Below are positions 48,101 to 60,558 of a stretch of 64,000 nucleotides of DNA, one piece after another. Numbering within the stretch: position 1 is the stretch's first letter; every line of letters starts with the position of its first letter. Both the position numbers and the translations under genes were made by a program. Under the pieces are notes generated by a model. The model was not told where the DNA came from and ran no database searches. It worked only from the letters and a program-made list of their open reading frames with translations. This DNA comes from Yamagishiella unicocca (taxonomy: Eukaryota > Chlorophyta > Chlorophyceae > Chlamydomonadales > Volvocaceae): the NCBI GenBank assembly GCA_003116995.1, contig BDSL01000033.1, positions 62,001 to 126,000 on the forward strand. Reading direction: 5' to 3'.

Positions 48101-49448
48101 CGCTGCTTCCGGCACTGGCGGAACTGGCTTGACCCATGGGTACCGGCACTGAGGCGGCCGCGGCCTCCGCCGTGAGCGCCGCATCAGGATTGGGCAGTGA
48201 GGGTTGGACTGGCGCTACGCCCTCCGATCTGACCTTCGTTGGTCGTTGAACTGATGCGCCCGCGAAGCAAGACTGAACGGACGCTGGTATGCCAAAGGCC
48301 GCAATGCCGTACCTAGCGACAGAAGACATCGGTGCCGCAGAAAATGGACACGATGTCGAGGCGAGTTGTTGCGGCCGGGGGCTGGTCCGGTCGGGCAGGT
48401 CGGGGCTGGTGCAGCGGGGAGAGCCGCGGGAGATGCCGTCGATGAATGGGTGTGCATGGGCCCCAGGACGGTTGCCATTACCGTCTCGGTCACTGACACC
48501 AGCTCCCAGTTGACCTGAAGGTGCACTGCCGCTGAAGGTGGAAGCCAGCGACGCACTGCAACCGTCGTGTGGTTGGCCGTCGTTAGGCTGTAACTGGAGG
48601 CCAGGCTGCGCCTGCTGGTCTCCAGAGCAGGCGTCGTGGCCATGCAGGGCTTCCGCTGAGTCGTTGAGACCGCACGAGGCCTCGGCACCAACGCCGCTTA
48701 GACTGCGACGATGAGTGCGGGCCTTGGGAGCTGGGCTATCGCAGGTGTTCTGCTGCATCGGGCATCCATAATGGTCCGAGGCATGCAGTGGTGAATTCGC
48801 AGATTGGCGTGTTAGACAACGGTTAACGAAGGCTGAACCTTACCTTACTCCTTGACAGCACCTCCCTCTACGTGCACAACCCCCACCGGGTATTTTCCTA
48901 TGCATCTTATATAACAAGGGCTGCGCGCAACTGACCTTCTGCAAGCGAGTGAAGCTAGCGACAGCGGCAGCGGTGATGAGGGACTGGCCATCCGCGGTGG
49001 TCTGACCCTGCGTACGGGCTTGTGAGGGGACAATGGCCCCCGAGGCAGCCTGGATGTGATGCGGTTGCGCGCCCGATGCAGTCCTGGCGACCGGCGAGTG
49101 GTGACGGCCAAGCCTGGCAGGTACAATAAAAACCGTGCGGGGTAAGTGACACAAAGGGGGCTTTAGGATAAGAGGGTCGGCGCAAGGGGTGCATGTGGTT
49201 GAACAACGTCACTATGCACCCAAAACAGACACTCATCGGGTCAGACCACAGGACATGGTTTTGCAAACAGGCCGAAGCCTTAAGGCGTTCTTGTGGTAAG
49301 CGTCGTTGGCAGCACACAGGTTCATGGACGCACCAGCACTTGGTCTGCTCAGCCGCTGCGAACATCACGGGCGGTGTGTTTTCTTGACCACAATCCGTGC
49401 CATTGGAGTACGATCTGGAGCTATGTGAAAGCGGGCCGCCCTTATCAT
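45107..49448 (-). CDS. PPR-motif protein with large disordered region, probably organellar
   Basis: Exons 49448-49369, 49113-48936, 48752-47088, 46887-46164, 45949-45567, 45495-45395 and 45251-45107 join with consistent phases to 1,091 residues. The C-terminus holds a clear pentatricopeptide unit spread over two exons (FNKCITR|AANNNDRGSAERLWHEMCSRGVDPD in part, then INTLNALL) and a second, weaker helix pair (DEAQLLVREICNRGGFSANG). PPR proteins bind organelle RNA. The first residues (MIRAARFHIAPDRTPMAR) are basic and acid-poor, like a mitochondrial or plastid presequence. The middle about 800 residues are Ser/Gly/Ala/His-rich and probably disordered. Only one or two PPR units are visible, unusually few. 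The 5' end is the least certain part: upstream exons may exist. Confidence 0.7.
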
Positions 49449-49611
49449 TGAGCATGCATGAACGTAGGCGGCTGTGATAGCTCGCCGACAGCGCTCGCGA
49501 TCCACGAACTTTCCGTCGTTGACCTGGGAAACGAGGGCGAAGACATGTGGGTCGTACGGCGCGCTACTGCGCCCGCTTGCGCGCTGAGAGGTGCATAGGG
49601 AGGTGCCCTAC

Positions 49612-50177
49612 CATCTGGTGCAGAGCCCGCTCGAGAAAGTCCAAGGCACTCAGTGTCGCCGTGACTCCCAAGTGCCACGCTTAGCTGGCCAAGGCAGGCC
49701 AGCACCTGCGCCTCCTGCTCCGTCATCTCTGCAGCAACAAAAAGGCTTGTACGTTGTATAACAGAAGGTGATTGCTCATTCAATTTCTTTAGCCGCGAGC
49801 GACTGAGCTTCCTAGGACATCGTTCTCCTAAAGCGGGTCAAGGAAAGAAGGCGGACTCCCCTGCTCCAGTATTGGTGGTCCTAATATATTACACAAGAAT
49901 ATCAATATCGGTCAGTGTACTGCCGTGGGTATATCCAGCCTGGATTTATGAGGGACCTTTAGGGGAGCTGTTGCTAGCGTGACTCAGGCTGTGCTCTTTA
50001 CACACCGTGATCATCTGGCTCTTCCTCCTCCTCCTCCTCCAATCCCTCAGAAAGAGCCTCATGGCACTCCGGCGAGCCCAGGTGGGCTTTGCTCTTCTTC
50101 CGGTCGCGCTCCATGGTCCAGGGGCTGTGCTTGCGGCAGACCATGGACCGCCCAGCAGCTGGTGACTCATAAACCAT
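49612..50177 (-). CDS. candidate upstream exons (acidic), same gene as PPR or separate
   Basis: Exon 50177-50006 reads MVYESPAAGRSM...EEEEEEEPDDH, with an in-frame stop two codons upstream. It has donor CACG|GTGTGT and joins in phase 1 to an exon from 49728 (acceptor CTGCAG) reading EMTEQEAQVLACLGQ, ending at 49612 (GATG|GTAGGG) or already after EAQ. A further acceptor near 49520 leads to VNDGKFVDRERCRRA, in frame with the PPR gene start if the short version is used. These could be 5' exons of the PPR gene or a small gene of their own; I cannot decide. Confidence 0.35.
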
Positions 50178-53100
50178 GGTTTAGCTTGTTCCGGGAACTA
50201 TGACTATTTGCAAGTGAATGCACGAGGCGCTCGACGGGGGGGCCTGAAGCCTTAGCTGCAGTCTGCAGCCTCTATTAATACAGCTGCGCGCAAGCTATGG
50301 AGCTTACATGCGCAAGAGCACGCTCTGAATGCTGAATAAGCCACGCTTTGTTTGCTGAACTCCAGCGGAGTGCCTGCCTAGACGGTCTTAGTGACCGGGC
50401 CCACGCTTTTCAGAGCCCATATGTCAGCTCACACACTGTAATTGCCTATCTAATAGTAGTGCTAGTAATGAGCGAGGCAAGTCAAGCTGGAGAAGTTGTC
50501 AACGGCAATGATAGCAAATCAAGTCGAAAATTAGGAACCGCCGTACGTTTTGGCGATGGGCACCAAATCCCCTTCCTGCCTCTGGGGCTGATCAATTACA
50601 ACTTACAAGTTTCAAATATGCATGTTGTGCCACAATTGGCACGCACGGAGGCTTGTCCAGTCGACTATTAAGCTTGCGACGTTGACATTTGATAATTTTG
50701 CTTCGGTTACCTTTTGTGCATTTCCCCTGAGACGTGGTTGTACGCGGTAACTTCACAGGATTAAACTTAAGTATCATATGTGTGGCCAACCGGAGCACTG
50801 GGGTATCCACGCCACGTACCTGTATCCACGTGTGGCGGTTCGTCGCCCAAGTTACGCTTCCTAAAGCGGCGTTGTGGTACGCCGGATCTGCTGTTTTCCC
50901 TCCTCCCTAGCTAGAAGATTGCTGCAAGATTGGCAACCTGGAGAAACAGTAATGGAATGCCGGGGCCTTACATTACGCCTCATCGAGGAAATCAATGTGG
51001 GCGGTGCTTAATGGCCACCGCTGAAACCCCAATACGTGTTCTCCGCCGCGTCATACAGCCCATGACTTGTAAGCTACATATCGGCGGCGTCTGCCAGCAG
51101 CAGCATTGTGAGGGCAGTGTACACGGGCTATACGCGTAGTGTCAACAGAAGTATCCATGCTGCATATCAGCTGAGCTGCCGAACTGGCTACCCCGGGCTT
51201 TTTACTGCAGCACATGTAAGCCCATGCCGACAGACCCCACCCCCTGTCCACCCGTGAGCTTACCGCTTCCACCATGCAATACACAGGCGCGCAAGCCATT
51301 GGAACCAATTGACGAACACACAACCGTCAAGGCCTGTTGTTGTAGCCTGTCGCAGGTATTCATTCGCAGCCCCGTCGCGTTGCAGTCGTGTGCTGTCATC
51401 CTACTGCCGCGTGCCACCGGCTTAGGACTGCCGTACAAGGTGGTGCAGGTACCCGACACAATTTTAGGCCTCCTCCCTGACGGGCCTTCGCAGCATCTTT
51501 TTTCTACGCTTTACATAGGATTACGTCGGCATTTGACAGAAGCGCCTCCGGACGATGGCAACAGTACCCGGTCCTCAAATAGCCGCTGCACATATTGGTA
51601 CATCAAGAGATGGACTGCATGAACATGCTAGCTGCTGGGGACTTCCTTGCCACCACGGACGACCGCACCACCGCCCCTACCTGGCCTGCGCAACGAGAGG
51701 CCAATGTGCGTCCTCCCCCCAAACCTTGGGGCCAACCCACCCAACCGCCTGCAGACACACAGGCCGCAGACGAAGACTGGCGTGGACACCTGTAACGTAA
51801 TTTTTTATATGTTGCCTAGCAAAGACCACCAGGCGGCAAGTAGCAACCACCGTTTTAAGCGCGACCACCCGTCATCAGGCTACTTCAAGAGCCCTACGCA
51901 CCGCTGTAACGAGCCGGCCGAGACATCGTACTTGGAGCATACCCAAACATCTAAGAAGCAGCGAGCAAACAAATGACAACGACGATAGCCACTAATGCTA
52001 TACGAGACTAAGCAGCAGCGTGCTGGTTAGTTGCGACAACTGGTTCATCCGAACGCCCTGTCGAGCCCTTGTCCAGAGGAGCCAAGTTTCTTTCAAAGCA
52101 GCCGCGCTCGCGAGGTCCGGACCTCCAACCCTTGGCTCAACATTTGCGGCGCAGCACAGTGTCGACAAAAACGCTGCGCACAGCACGTGTCGCGAGGCGC
52201 CTGGGAGAGCACCTAAACGCTGCCTCTGCGACCCGCCTCTGCGGCGCCGCGGATGTGCAGTTCCGCGTGCTCACTACGAGCCCTCCACACCGACTGAGCC
52301 GCAAACCAGACAAACAAAATGGACAGAGAACGGCGACGTGGGACTGCCGCGACACCACTGCGGCCGACCCATGGGCTTGCCTCCTGGAGCCGTCAATATG
52401 CCATCTCTTCAACACCACTGCTGACCGGCACCCGCACCCCGCAACCAGTTCGGCTGGGAGTGCTACGGGATAACCACTCTCCCAATCCCGCAGCCGTTCA
52501 CATTCCACGTACACACATGACAATGCAGGTTGCAGGTCGCCAGCGGGTGCCCTGCTCTGCCCCGCGCACGCGGTCCCAACCGCACTGTACGGAGGCACCC
52601 TGCCCGGATGATGGACACTCATGCACCACCACCGATGCCTTCACACCCTGCACCTCACCCCGCCGTGACCAGCAGTAGATCACCGCCCGCGCCGCACGCC
52701 GCCCGCAGCAAACTCCCCACACAAAAACAACGCAGTGCCCTCGCGCCTCACATGCGCCTCCTGCGCTCCCAGACCCAGCCCGCAACCAGCAATCCGAACC
52801 AATCCCCTCCAAGTCGCAACGCACACACCCAGCTTCAGCAGCAACTCTGGCTGCACCGCCTCAGTCGACGCTTCAAGTGCTCTCAAGCAAGCGAGGAAGT
52901 GCACCATCTTCGCCGCAGCGCCAGAAGGCACCCGCACGCACGTAATAAGCTCGGCGGAAGGGCGGTGATAAGTGGTTTGTGTGCGTGCGTGTGTGAGTGC
53001 GTGTGTGAGGGAGGGCAGCACGTCCATCACATGTGTCAGCCGCAGCTCTCGCAGCGGCAGCGCCATGGGGTGGTGTGGGGTCTCAACACACACACGCTCC

Positions 53101-53447
53101 TACCCGGCTCTTCGAGGGGAGACATGGCATGTCCTGGGAGGTGTGGCCGCGTCTCCCGACGCAGCCGTCAGCAGCTTCTAAACATTGCCACCATTATTTG
53201 TACATGTTTTGCAAACGCTAGATCACGCACCCCTGCCCTGCACATTGGCTAATGCACCATCATGACTAAATGAGGTCGCCCCGAAACTTTCACCATACAT
53301 GGTCAAAAGCAAGCGGTCGCGATGCACGCAGATTCGCCCGCTCAGCAGCAACGTGATCAACATCAACATCTTCCGCGCGCACAGCAGCACGCACAGCAGC
53401 ACGCACAGGCCGCCGTCCTCGCTGCAAGTTGTTCCCACCCTTCCGCC
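50178..53447. other. non-coding stretch, partly 3' UTR of the receptor kinase
   Basis: No supported gene. A GT-rich short repeat (GTGTGCGTGCGTGTGTG type) lies at about 52977-53009. Open frames of 60-240 residues on both strands overlap one another and show no family signature. Confidence 0.45.
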
Positions 53448-56400
53448 TCACACTCCCACCACGTTCCCGGCCACCCGCACCAGCACCATGGTCCCCTTCG
53501 CCACGTCGCGCATCCACTGCGGCGCCTGGCTCCACCGGTCCGCGCTCCACAGCTTCAGCTTGGCCATGCTGTACCGCAGGCTGTGGCGCTCAATCACGAC
53601 GTACAGCATGGCATTCACCGTCATGGGCTGCGCGATGCCCGACAGCTTCATCTCCAGCTCCGCGTTCAGGAACACGACCCGCCGCTGGATGGGCCCCTCC
53701 GTCGCCGTCACGATCTGCAGGTGCCGCGATGTACTGCCGCAGGGGTCCCACTCGGCCACGAACTCGATGCCGCCGTCGCGCAGGCCGGTCTCCAGTCGCA
53801 CCGGCAGCACCTGCACCTGGTTGTCCGGGGTGGTCAGCTTGAGGTGCTCAATGTCGTGGATGTCCAGCTTGAGCCCGCGAGCATGCGCCACGGTGATGCG
53901 GATCTGGTAGGTGCGGCGCAGCAGCAGCATGAAGATGGGCTCGCCGGGCAGGCAGTCGTCGACCATCATGGGCACTGCACGGTAGGTGTTGCGGCGGGAG
54001 ATGCGGCTGCTGTCCATGTGGTGCAGGCGAGGGGGCCGGCCACTGGCGGTGGAGGCGGCACGGGAGGCGGTGGAGGCGGTCGAGTAGGCGCGGTCCAGGC
54101 CGCCGGGGCCTGCCAGCGGCTCCGCCTCGCAGATGGTGAAGTTGATGGCCATCTGCGCGGTCCGCACCTCGGCCGTGGTGATGGCCACCACCTGGTGCAC
54201 CTCCGTGATGCGGCTCAGCATGCTGTCCCACTTGGCGGCGCGCTGGTCGGTGTCGTCGCCCGAGGCGAACAGCGCGTTGCGGTGGCACGTGGCCGCGGAC
54301 CAGCGCTGCGCCGGGCTGCGCACCAGCAGGTGGGAGATCAGGCGGCGCGCCTGAGCCATTTCGAAGCCAGACAGCGCGCCCTGGTCGCCCTCGATGGGCA
54401 GCGCACGGTGTCCAAACACCGCCTCCAGCACCTCGGACAGCACCGGCGAGGGGCCGTAGAAGCGGCAGCCACCGCTGAGCACCTCGAACGCCACCACGCC
54501 GAATGACCACATGTCCGCGGCGGGCGTCACGGCGGCCGCGCACACCGCCCCCTCCAGCGCCGCCTTGAGCTGCTCGGGCGCCGAGTACAGCGGCGTGCAG
54601 CAGGGCGGCGCCGCCTCACCCACCGTGGCCGACTCGGCCAGGTCCACCAGCTTGAAGCGGTGCGCCTCCTCGAACCTGGCAGCAGCGGGGGCGACGAAAG
54701 GCAGGGCAGGGCAGGGTGAGGCAGCGCGGTGAGGACATTCAAAGCCAGCACCCACCGCAATTGCATGCGCCCTCCCTGACATTTGGTCGCGCGCCAACGG
54801 CATCGGGCGCCGAAACCAACCTCCCGCCCGCCCTCCCTCCAGCTGCTAGGCGGGCCGGCTGCCTGCGCTGCCCCCCGCTTGCCCCCCGGCGTTGCTGGCC
54901 CACCCACCACATGATGTTGGCCGGCTTGATGTCGCGGTGCACCACCCTGCGGCTGTGCAGGTGCACCAGCGCCGCCAGGATCTGGTGCAGGGCCGCCTTG
55001 AGCGACAGCAGGTCCCGGGGGCCTCCCCCGCCGTCACCCCGCAGCCAGTCGGTCAGTGTGCAGCGACCCGCCTCCATCACCAGCGCGGGGGGCAGCCCCA
55101 GTGCCGCCAGTGCCGGCCCCTCCAGCGGCTCCTCAAGCGCGGGCACGTGCGCGGAAGACAGCGACAGCAGCGCCGCCTTCTCCCTGTCGTACTGCCGGCG
55201 GTCCGCGTGGAACTTGATGGCCACCTTGGCCTTGCTGTACACGTTCTTGGCCAGCAGCACCACGCTGTGGCGGCCCAGCACGGGGCAGTCGCGGATCTTG
55301 TACCTGCACGCGCGGCGGGGGATGCGTACGTCTGTAGTTAAGCTACTGCCGAGCCGGTGTGTTTGTGAGGAGGTCGAGGAGGGCAGCCACATGACTTCCG
55401 ACCGCCAGGAAACGGATAAATGTGCTCACAGGGCCCTCCCTGGCCCTCGCAACGGCGGGGCCTTCCCTTGGCGCAGATCCACACCCCACACCCCGCTCCC
55501 CCGCGCCCCCCCCCCCGCCACCCACTTGTTGCAAAACAGCGTGCCCGGCTCCAGCCTGCACACCGCGTTGTACACGGCGGCCAGGCCGTCGCCCGGGGCC
55601 CCCGCTAGGGGCAGCTCCTCGCCCACTCCGTCGCACCCTCCCTTGAGCGCCGCCAGCCCGCCCTCGCTGTCGCCGCTGCCGCAGTACCGGCGGATGCTGG
55701 CCAGGTCCAGGGAGGACCCGGCGTTGCTGCCCCACGACGACGACGACGACGAGGAGGCGAAGCCTGCTCCAGGGAGGGACCCGACCGAGTGCATCCGCAG
55801 GCTCCCGGTGCCGCCGCTGCTTGTGGTGACGTTGCTGCCGGTCTGGCGCAGGGACTGCGGGCGCGAGGCCACCGGGGATCCGGCCGCGGAGGAAGCCACG
55901 GACGCCGCGGATGGCAGCGGCAGCGCGGCTGAGGTGGCTTGGCGCAGCGGGGAAGTGCTGGGCGAGGGCGACAGAGGCGAAGACCGGCCGCTGCCCAGGG
56001 AGGGCCCGACCGCCGAGCGGGACAGCGGCAGCATCTGGACGGGGCTGCTGCTGCGGCTGACCAGCGCGGAGGCGCTGGTGCCGGCCAGCCCTGAGGCAGC
56101 GGCGGCGGCACCCTTGGCTGGGGGTGACGGAATCGGCAGGCTGCTGCGCGGCTGCAGGGCCAGCGGCTGGGGCGGCCGCAGCATCGAGCCATGCGGCCCC
56201 GTGAGCGGCTGCATGTGCATCGGAGGCGGTCCGGCGAGCACTGGCACCTGGTGGCCGTACGAGCCGCCGCGAGAGCGGCTGGAGCCCGATGACGGCCCCG
56301 GCGAAGAGGCGGTGACGGCCGAAGCAACGGCCACCGCCGCCATGGACGCCGGCTGCAGCGACGAGGCGGACTGCAGGGGGTGAAGCGGCGGCGGGGTGCC

Positions 56401-59400
56401 GGGGGGGCTGCCGACGCTCGCGGCGCTGCGCAGCGGGCTGCCCCCCCTGGAGCTTCCCGCCACTGGGGCGCTGGAGGGCTGCTGCTGGCGGAAGGGCGAG
56501 CCCCCCCGCTGCTCCCCGGCGCCGCCTGCCGGGTGAAGCGGGCTGGTGCTGGCGGACAGCGGGGAGCCGTCACCGCCGGCGCCGGGACTGCCGGCCCCGC
56601 CTCCTCCGCCGCTGCTGAAGGTGAAGGTGTTGTCAGGTCGGCCCCCTTGCTGCTGCAGGCGAGACGACGGCCGAGGTGGCGACTGCGGCGGCGACAGCGC
56701 CTTATGCATCGCCGCGCCGCCGAAAGGCGACAGCGGCGGCAGTGGCGGCAGCGCCGGCAGCGCAGCGCCACCGGCGGAGGACGCGGCCCCACTTGCGCGG
56801 CCGGGCAACGAGCCCCGCGTCGCCAGGGCGCCGCCGCCGCTTGCGCTGCTGGCCGCCGAGCCGTCGCCGTCCCGGCCGTGCGCGCTCCCCGCCGGGCTGG
56901 TGAGCAGGCCCCCTGGGGACCCGCTGCCCTGCGCCCGCAGCGAGGGGCTGGACAGCGTCACCACGGAGCTGCCCGTGGAGGCGGAGGAGATGTCCTCGCC
57001 GGACAAACGCGGGCCCACCGATGCCGCCGAGCCGTACGGCGCCAGGGTGGCGGGCGGCTGGCCCATCACGTCCCCATCGTCCTCGTCCAAATCAAGCGGC
57101 GCGTGGGTCGCGAAGGTGCTCTCGGGCAGGTGCAGTGGGCCCATGCTCGGAATGGTAGCCAGCGGCGGCGGTGGCCGCCTGCCGTTTGCCCCGTTGGGGG
57201 CGATGCTGGCGGCCACATTACTGGCGTCGCCAAAGAGCGACGGGTACAGGTTGCCGCTGTCGGCGCCGGCGCCCTGGCGGGTGCTGCTGGTGGCTGCCAG
57301 CGCGGCTGCGGGGTTCGCGGCAGGCGGCACCGCAAACACACAGGGGTACGGGTTGCTGCCGGGGGCCGCCCCGCCGTGTACGCCGCCGTCCTGGCCCCCT
57401 GCTGCCAGCGTTCCCGGCAGGCTGCGCATGCTGGTGCGGCCCAGCAGCAGTCCCCCTCCAGCCCGCGAGGCGAGCAGGTCGTGGAAAGACCCTCCTGCGC
57501 TCGCACTGCCGCTGTTAGCCGCCACGCTGACCGAGCGGTCCTGCGCCGCCCCGCTGTCCAGGCGGGTCAGAACCGCAGCGGAAGCAACGGCTGGGGCCGC
57601 GCCGGCTCCCCGCAGGGTGTTGCTGAGGCGAGAAAACAGCGACGCCTGCGGCTGCAGCGACGGCTGGCTTTGCAGCAGTCCAGCCGCGGCTCCCCCGCCC
57701 GAGAACTTGGACCGCCAGCCGTGGCTGCGACCGCTCGCGACCGCTGCGGCTGCGTGCATGTCCAGGGTGACCATTGCGGTACCTGATACCGGCCCCGCTG
57801 CCGCCGCAGTGCCGCCGACCTCCGGAGCCGCCACCTCCGTCTGGAGGCTAGGCGACGGCGGCATCAGGTCGATCGACTGGCAGTCCACTGCGATGCGCGC
57901 ACTGGCGGGGATGCTGTTGTTGTTGTTGTTGCTGTTGCTGTTGTGGTGGTTGCTGCTGCGCCCAAACCGGAAACCCCCCCGGCGGCGCTGCTTCTCCGGA
58001 ATGCGCTCGTCCCTGGTCGCCTCCGCGGCGGCCGCGTTCCTGGCTGATGCGGTGCCGCCAGCAGCGGCGGCCCCCCCCAGCGCCGCAATCTGTCGCGCGT
58101 GGGCGCCCATGGCGGCGGCGGCAGCGGCGTGCGCGCTCATGAGGTCCCGCGGGTTGTTGGCTGCCTGCTCCGGCTTCACACCGACCTGCAGCTTGCAACA
58201 CACAGGAGCAGCTCAGGGAAGGCAACATAAACGAGCACGCGGGAAGGGAGGGGGTGCCGCCACTGCTGGCGCCGACGGGTGTTCACAGGGGGTGCAGCAG
58301 GAATTCTGAGCCGGCGGGGATGGGGAAGACAGCCCCACACGCAGGGCGCCTAGGCATTCAGTACGACAGCAGGGCCGAGAGCCAGGGCGACATCTGCCTA
58401 GCCGCAACCCACGGGCAGACCCGCCCCCTCCCAGCAGCTGGTCGGGTCAACAGCTCCACACCGCCCCGCATCCCACCGCCCCGCATCCCAGCGGCCCCCG
58501 CCCACCTGCGACGACATGGGGTCTCCCTGGAAGCTCATGGGTCGGGAGATAAAGCTCTCGCCGCTGAGGCTGCCCGCGCTGCCGTCCGGAATGGTGTACA
58601 GCCGTCCGCTGCCCCTCTCCATGTCGCCGAAGGTCATACCCGCGCTGAAGCTGGCGCCGCCGCAGCTGCTCTCGCGGCGGTCCTTGTCGTACGCGTGCGG
58701 CACCATTGCGAATGAGAAGTTGCTGAGCGACTTGTCGTCATCGCCGGCGGTGCTGAGCGGCGGGGCGGTGTCGCCGCTGATGCTGGCCTCCTCGCGACTG
58801 TTGCGGCGGCAGAAGACGTAAAACGTGATGCAGCAGCAGCAGCACAGCGCCAGACCCACCGACCCGCAGCCCACCAGGACGCCGATGCCAGCACTGCTGA
58901 AGAACGACTTGCCGCCGCTGCTGTGCTGCTCCTCTGCTACCGGCACGGGGGGCAGTGGCGGCATGTGATCGCCGTCCAGGATCAGCGGCGCGGGCTCGTG
59001 GTGCGGAGGGGGGCCCGCGGGAGGGGGCGGGAGCGGCGGGTCTCCCCGCGGTGGCGAGGGGGATGGTGGGTTTGGTGGTGCGGGGAAAGGGGGCGGTTCC
59101 ACCAGCCGAGGGTAGGACGAGGGCGGGGGCGAGCGAGCGACTGTCGAGCGAGGGGGGGGCGGGCGAGGAGAGGGGGGCCGGCGCGGGGGCGGGCGAGGAA
59201 GGGGAGGGGGAGGAGATCGTGGCGGTGAGGGCACCGGAGGGCTGGGTTGAGGGGGCGGTGTAGGCGGCGGTGGCGTGGGCGGCGACGGCGAAGGTGGTAA
59301 CGGCGGTAACGGCCTGGCGGGTGGTGGCGGGTCGGGTGATGGCGGAGGGAAACGTGGCCGCGGCCTCGGAGGAGGAGATGGTGGGGGGGGGTCCGGCTCG

Positions 59401-60558
59401 AAAGGAAGGAACCCGTTGCGCTCCTCATCGGCGGGAGGGGGGGGGCTGGGTGGGGAGGGGGGCGGCGAGCGGCGAGGGGTCCCCGCAGGGCCGCACGCGG
59501 CGGCGTCCCACAGCAGCAGGCCCGTGCCGTCCTCCGTGGCCACCACGTACTTGGCCACCGTGCTGTTGGCCATGGGCCTGCAGCTGGCGCCCGAGGGCCA
59601 CGCAAAGAACGTGGGCTGCAGCACCACCTCCTGCTGCGACATATCGGCGGGCGGACACGGACCGGTGCTGCTGTAGCAGAACTTGTTATTCGTTGCGGAC
59701 GGAACGATCAGGTAGGTCGAGCACCTGGGGTCGCACACACTCTTCAGATCGATCACGGTCGTGAAGCACGTGTACGTGCCAGACAGGTGGGTCAGTCCGT
59801 CGCCGTACTGGGGGCCTGCCGACCAGGAGTCGGTGTCGTTCCAGATGTACAAGCCCACCGAGTAGTCCTGCTGCACCGATAGTCCATCAAGCACGAAGCC
59901 AGGGCGCAGCGCGTAGGGGCAGTAGAGTTGGTAGGTCAGGTACAGGAAGTTGCCCGAGTCCTGAAACGCAGTGAGCCGGCCGGCCACCGCAGATCTGTTG
60001 GCAGCATGTACCATGTCGTACTGCATGACTGGGCCGCAGATGGGCAACGCCGTGTCGGTGTGCTGCATACAAAAGCCGCCATGGTTCCAGTAGTTGTCTA
60101 GTGGCTGCGGGTGCAGTGAAAGGGGTGCAAGACCGTGTTAACACGCAAGGACACGGCGCCCACAGGTGTCAACAAATCACGTTGAGTCCCGCCCTATCCC
60201 AGTTGGCAACCTGCCAGCGCACATATGTGTCCAATCCCGCATTCCGACTGACAAGTTGCGCACTTCACGAACTCCCTGCCATTAAACGTGAATCCCACAA
60301 AATCGAAACCCGACCCTGAAATCTCACGTTGCATTGATCTGTAATTTGTCGACATGGAGCGCACAGTCCCGGCCCTTTGAAAGAGCTGCAGTAAGCGTCC
60401 CTGGGCTGCTGTCCCAAAGTAGGGACTGCCAAGGCGGCAAGAATAACGACGATGACGCTGAAAACAAACCCTGGCCGACGAGGAACATCTCTAGGTAATA
60501 CTAGGGAATCAAATACCGCATAGAGCGTTGTGTCGCAGCACGTGCGCCTTGGGCACAT
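53448..60558 (-). CDS. receptor-like protein kinase: Cys-rich ectodomain, Pro-rich stalk, TM, atypical kinase
   Basis: Five exons, 60558-60315, 60097-58506, 58185-55526, 55303-54908 and 54675-53448, join with matching phases to 2,039 residues. Order: signal-like hydrophobic segment (FVFSVIVVILAALAVPTLG); Cys-rich ectodomain to about 290 (DAYCSSFKGPGLCAPC, YTCFTTVIDLKSVCDPRC, NKFCYSSTGPC); SPPP/PPPP stalk to about 470; transmembrane helix about 485-511 with a Cys run (GLALCCCCCITFYVFC); a basic stop-transfer RRNSR; a disordered linker of about 990 residues; kinase domain about 1500-1760; and a C-terminal domain of about 270 residues. Kinase landmarks: VAIKF with Lys1529, HRDIKPANIM with Asp1623, then VDLAE at 1641-1645 where DFG is expected, and SAPEQ. 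The Gly-rich loop is degenerate (VLGRHSVVLLA). Ligand unknown. Activity is uncertain, although the Lys, catalytic Asp and metal-binding Asp remain. Confidence 0.85.

Noticed and set aside
52530..53252. Plus-strand open frame of 240 residues, and a minus-strand one of 137 residues over the same place
   Set aside because: Low-complexity, overlapping on both strands, no recognisable family; more likely 3' UTR of the receptor kinase.
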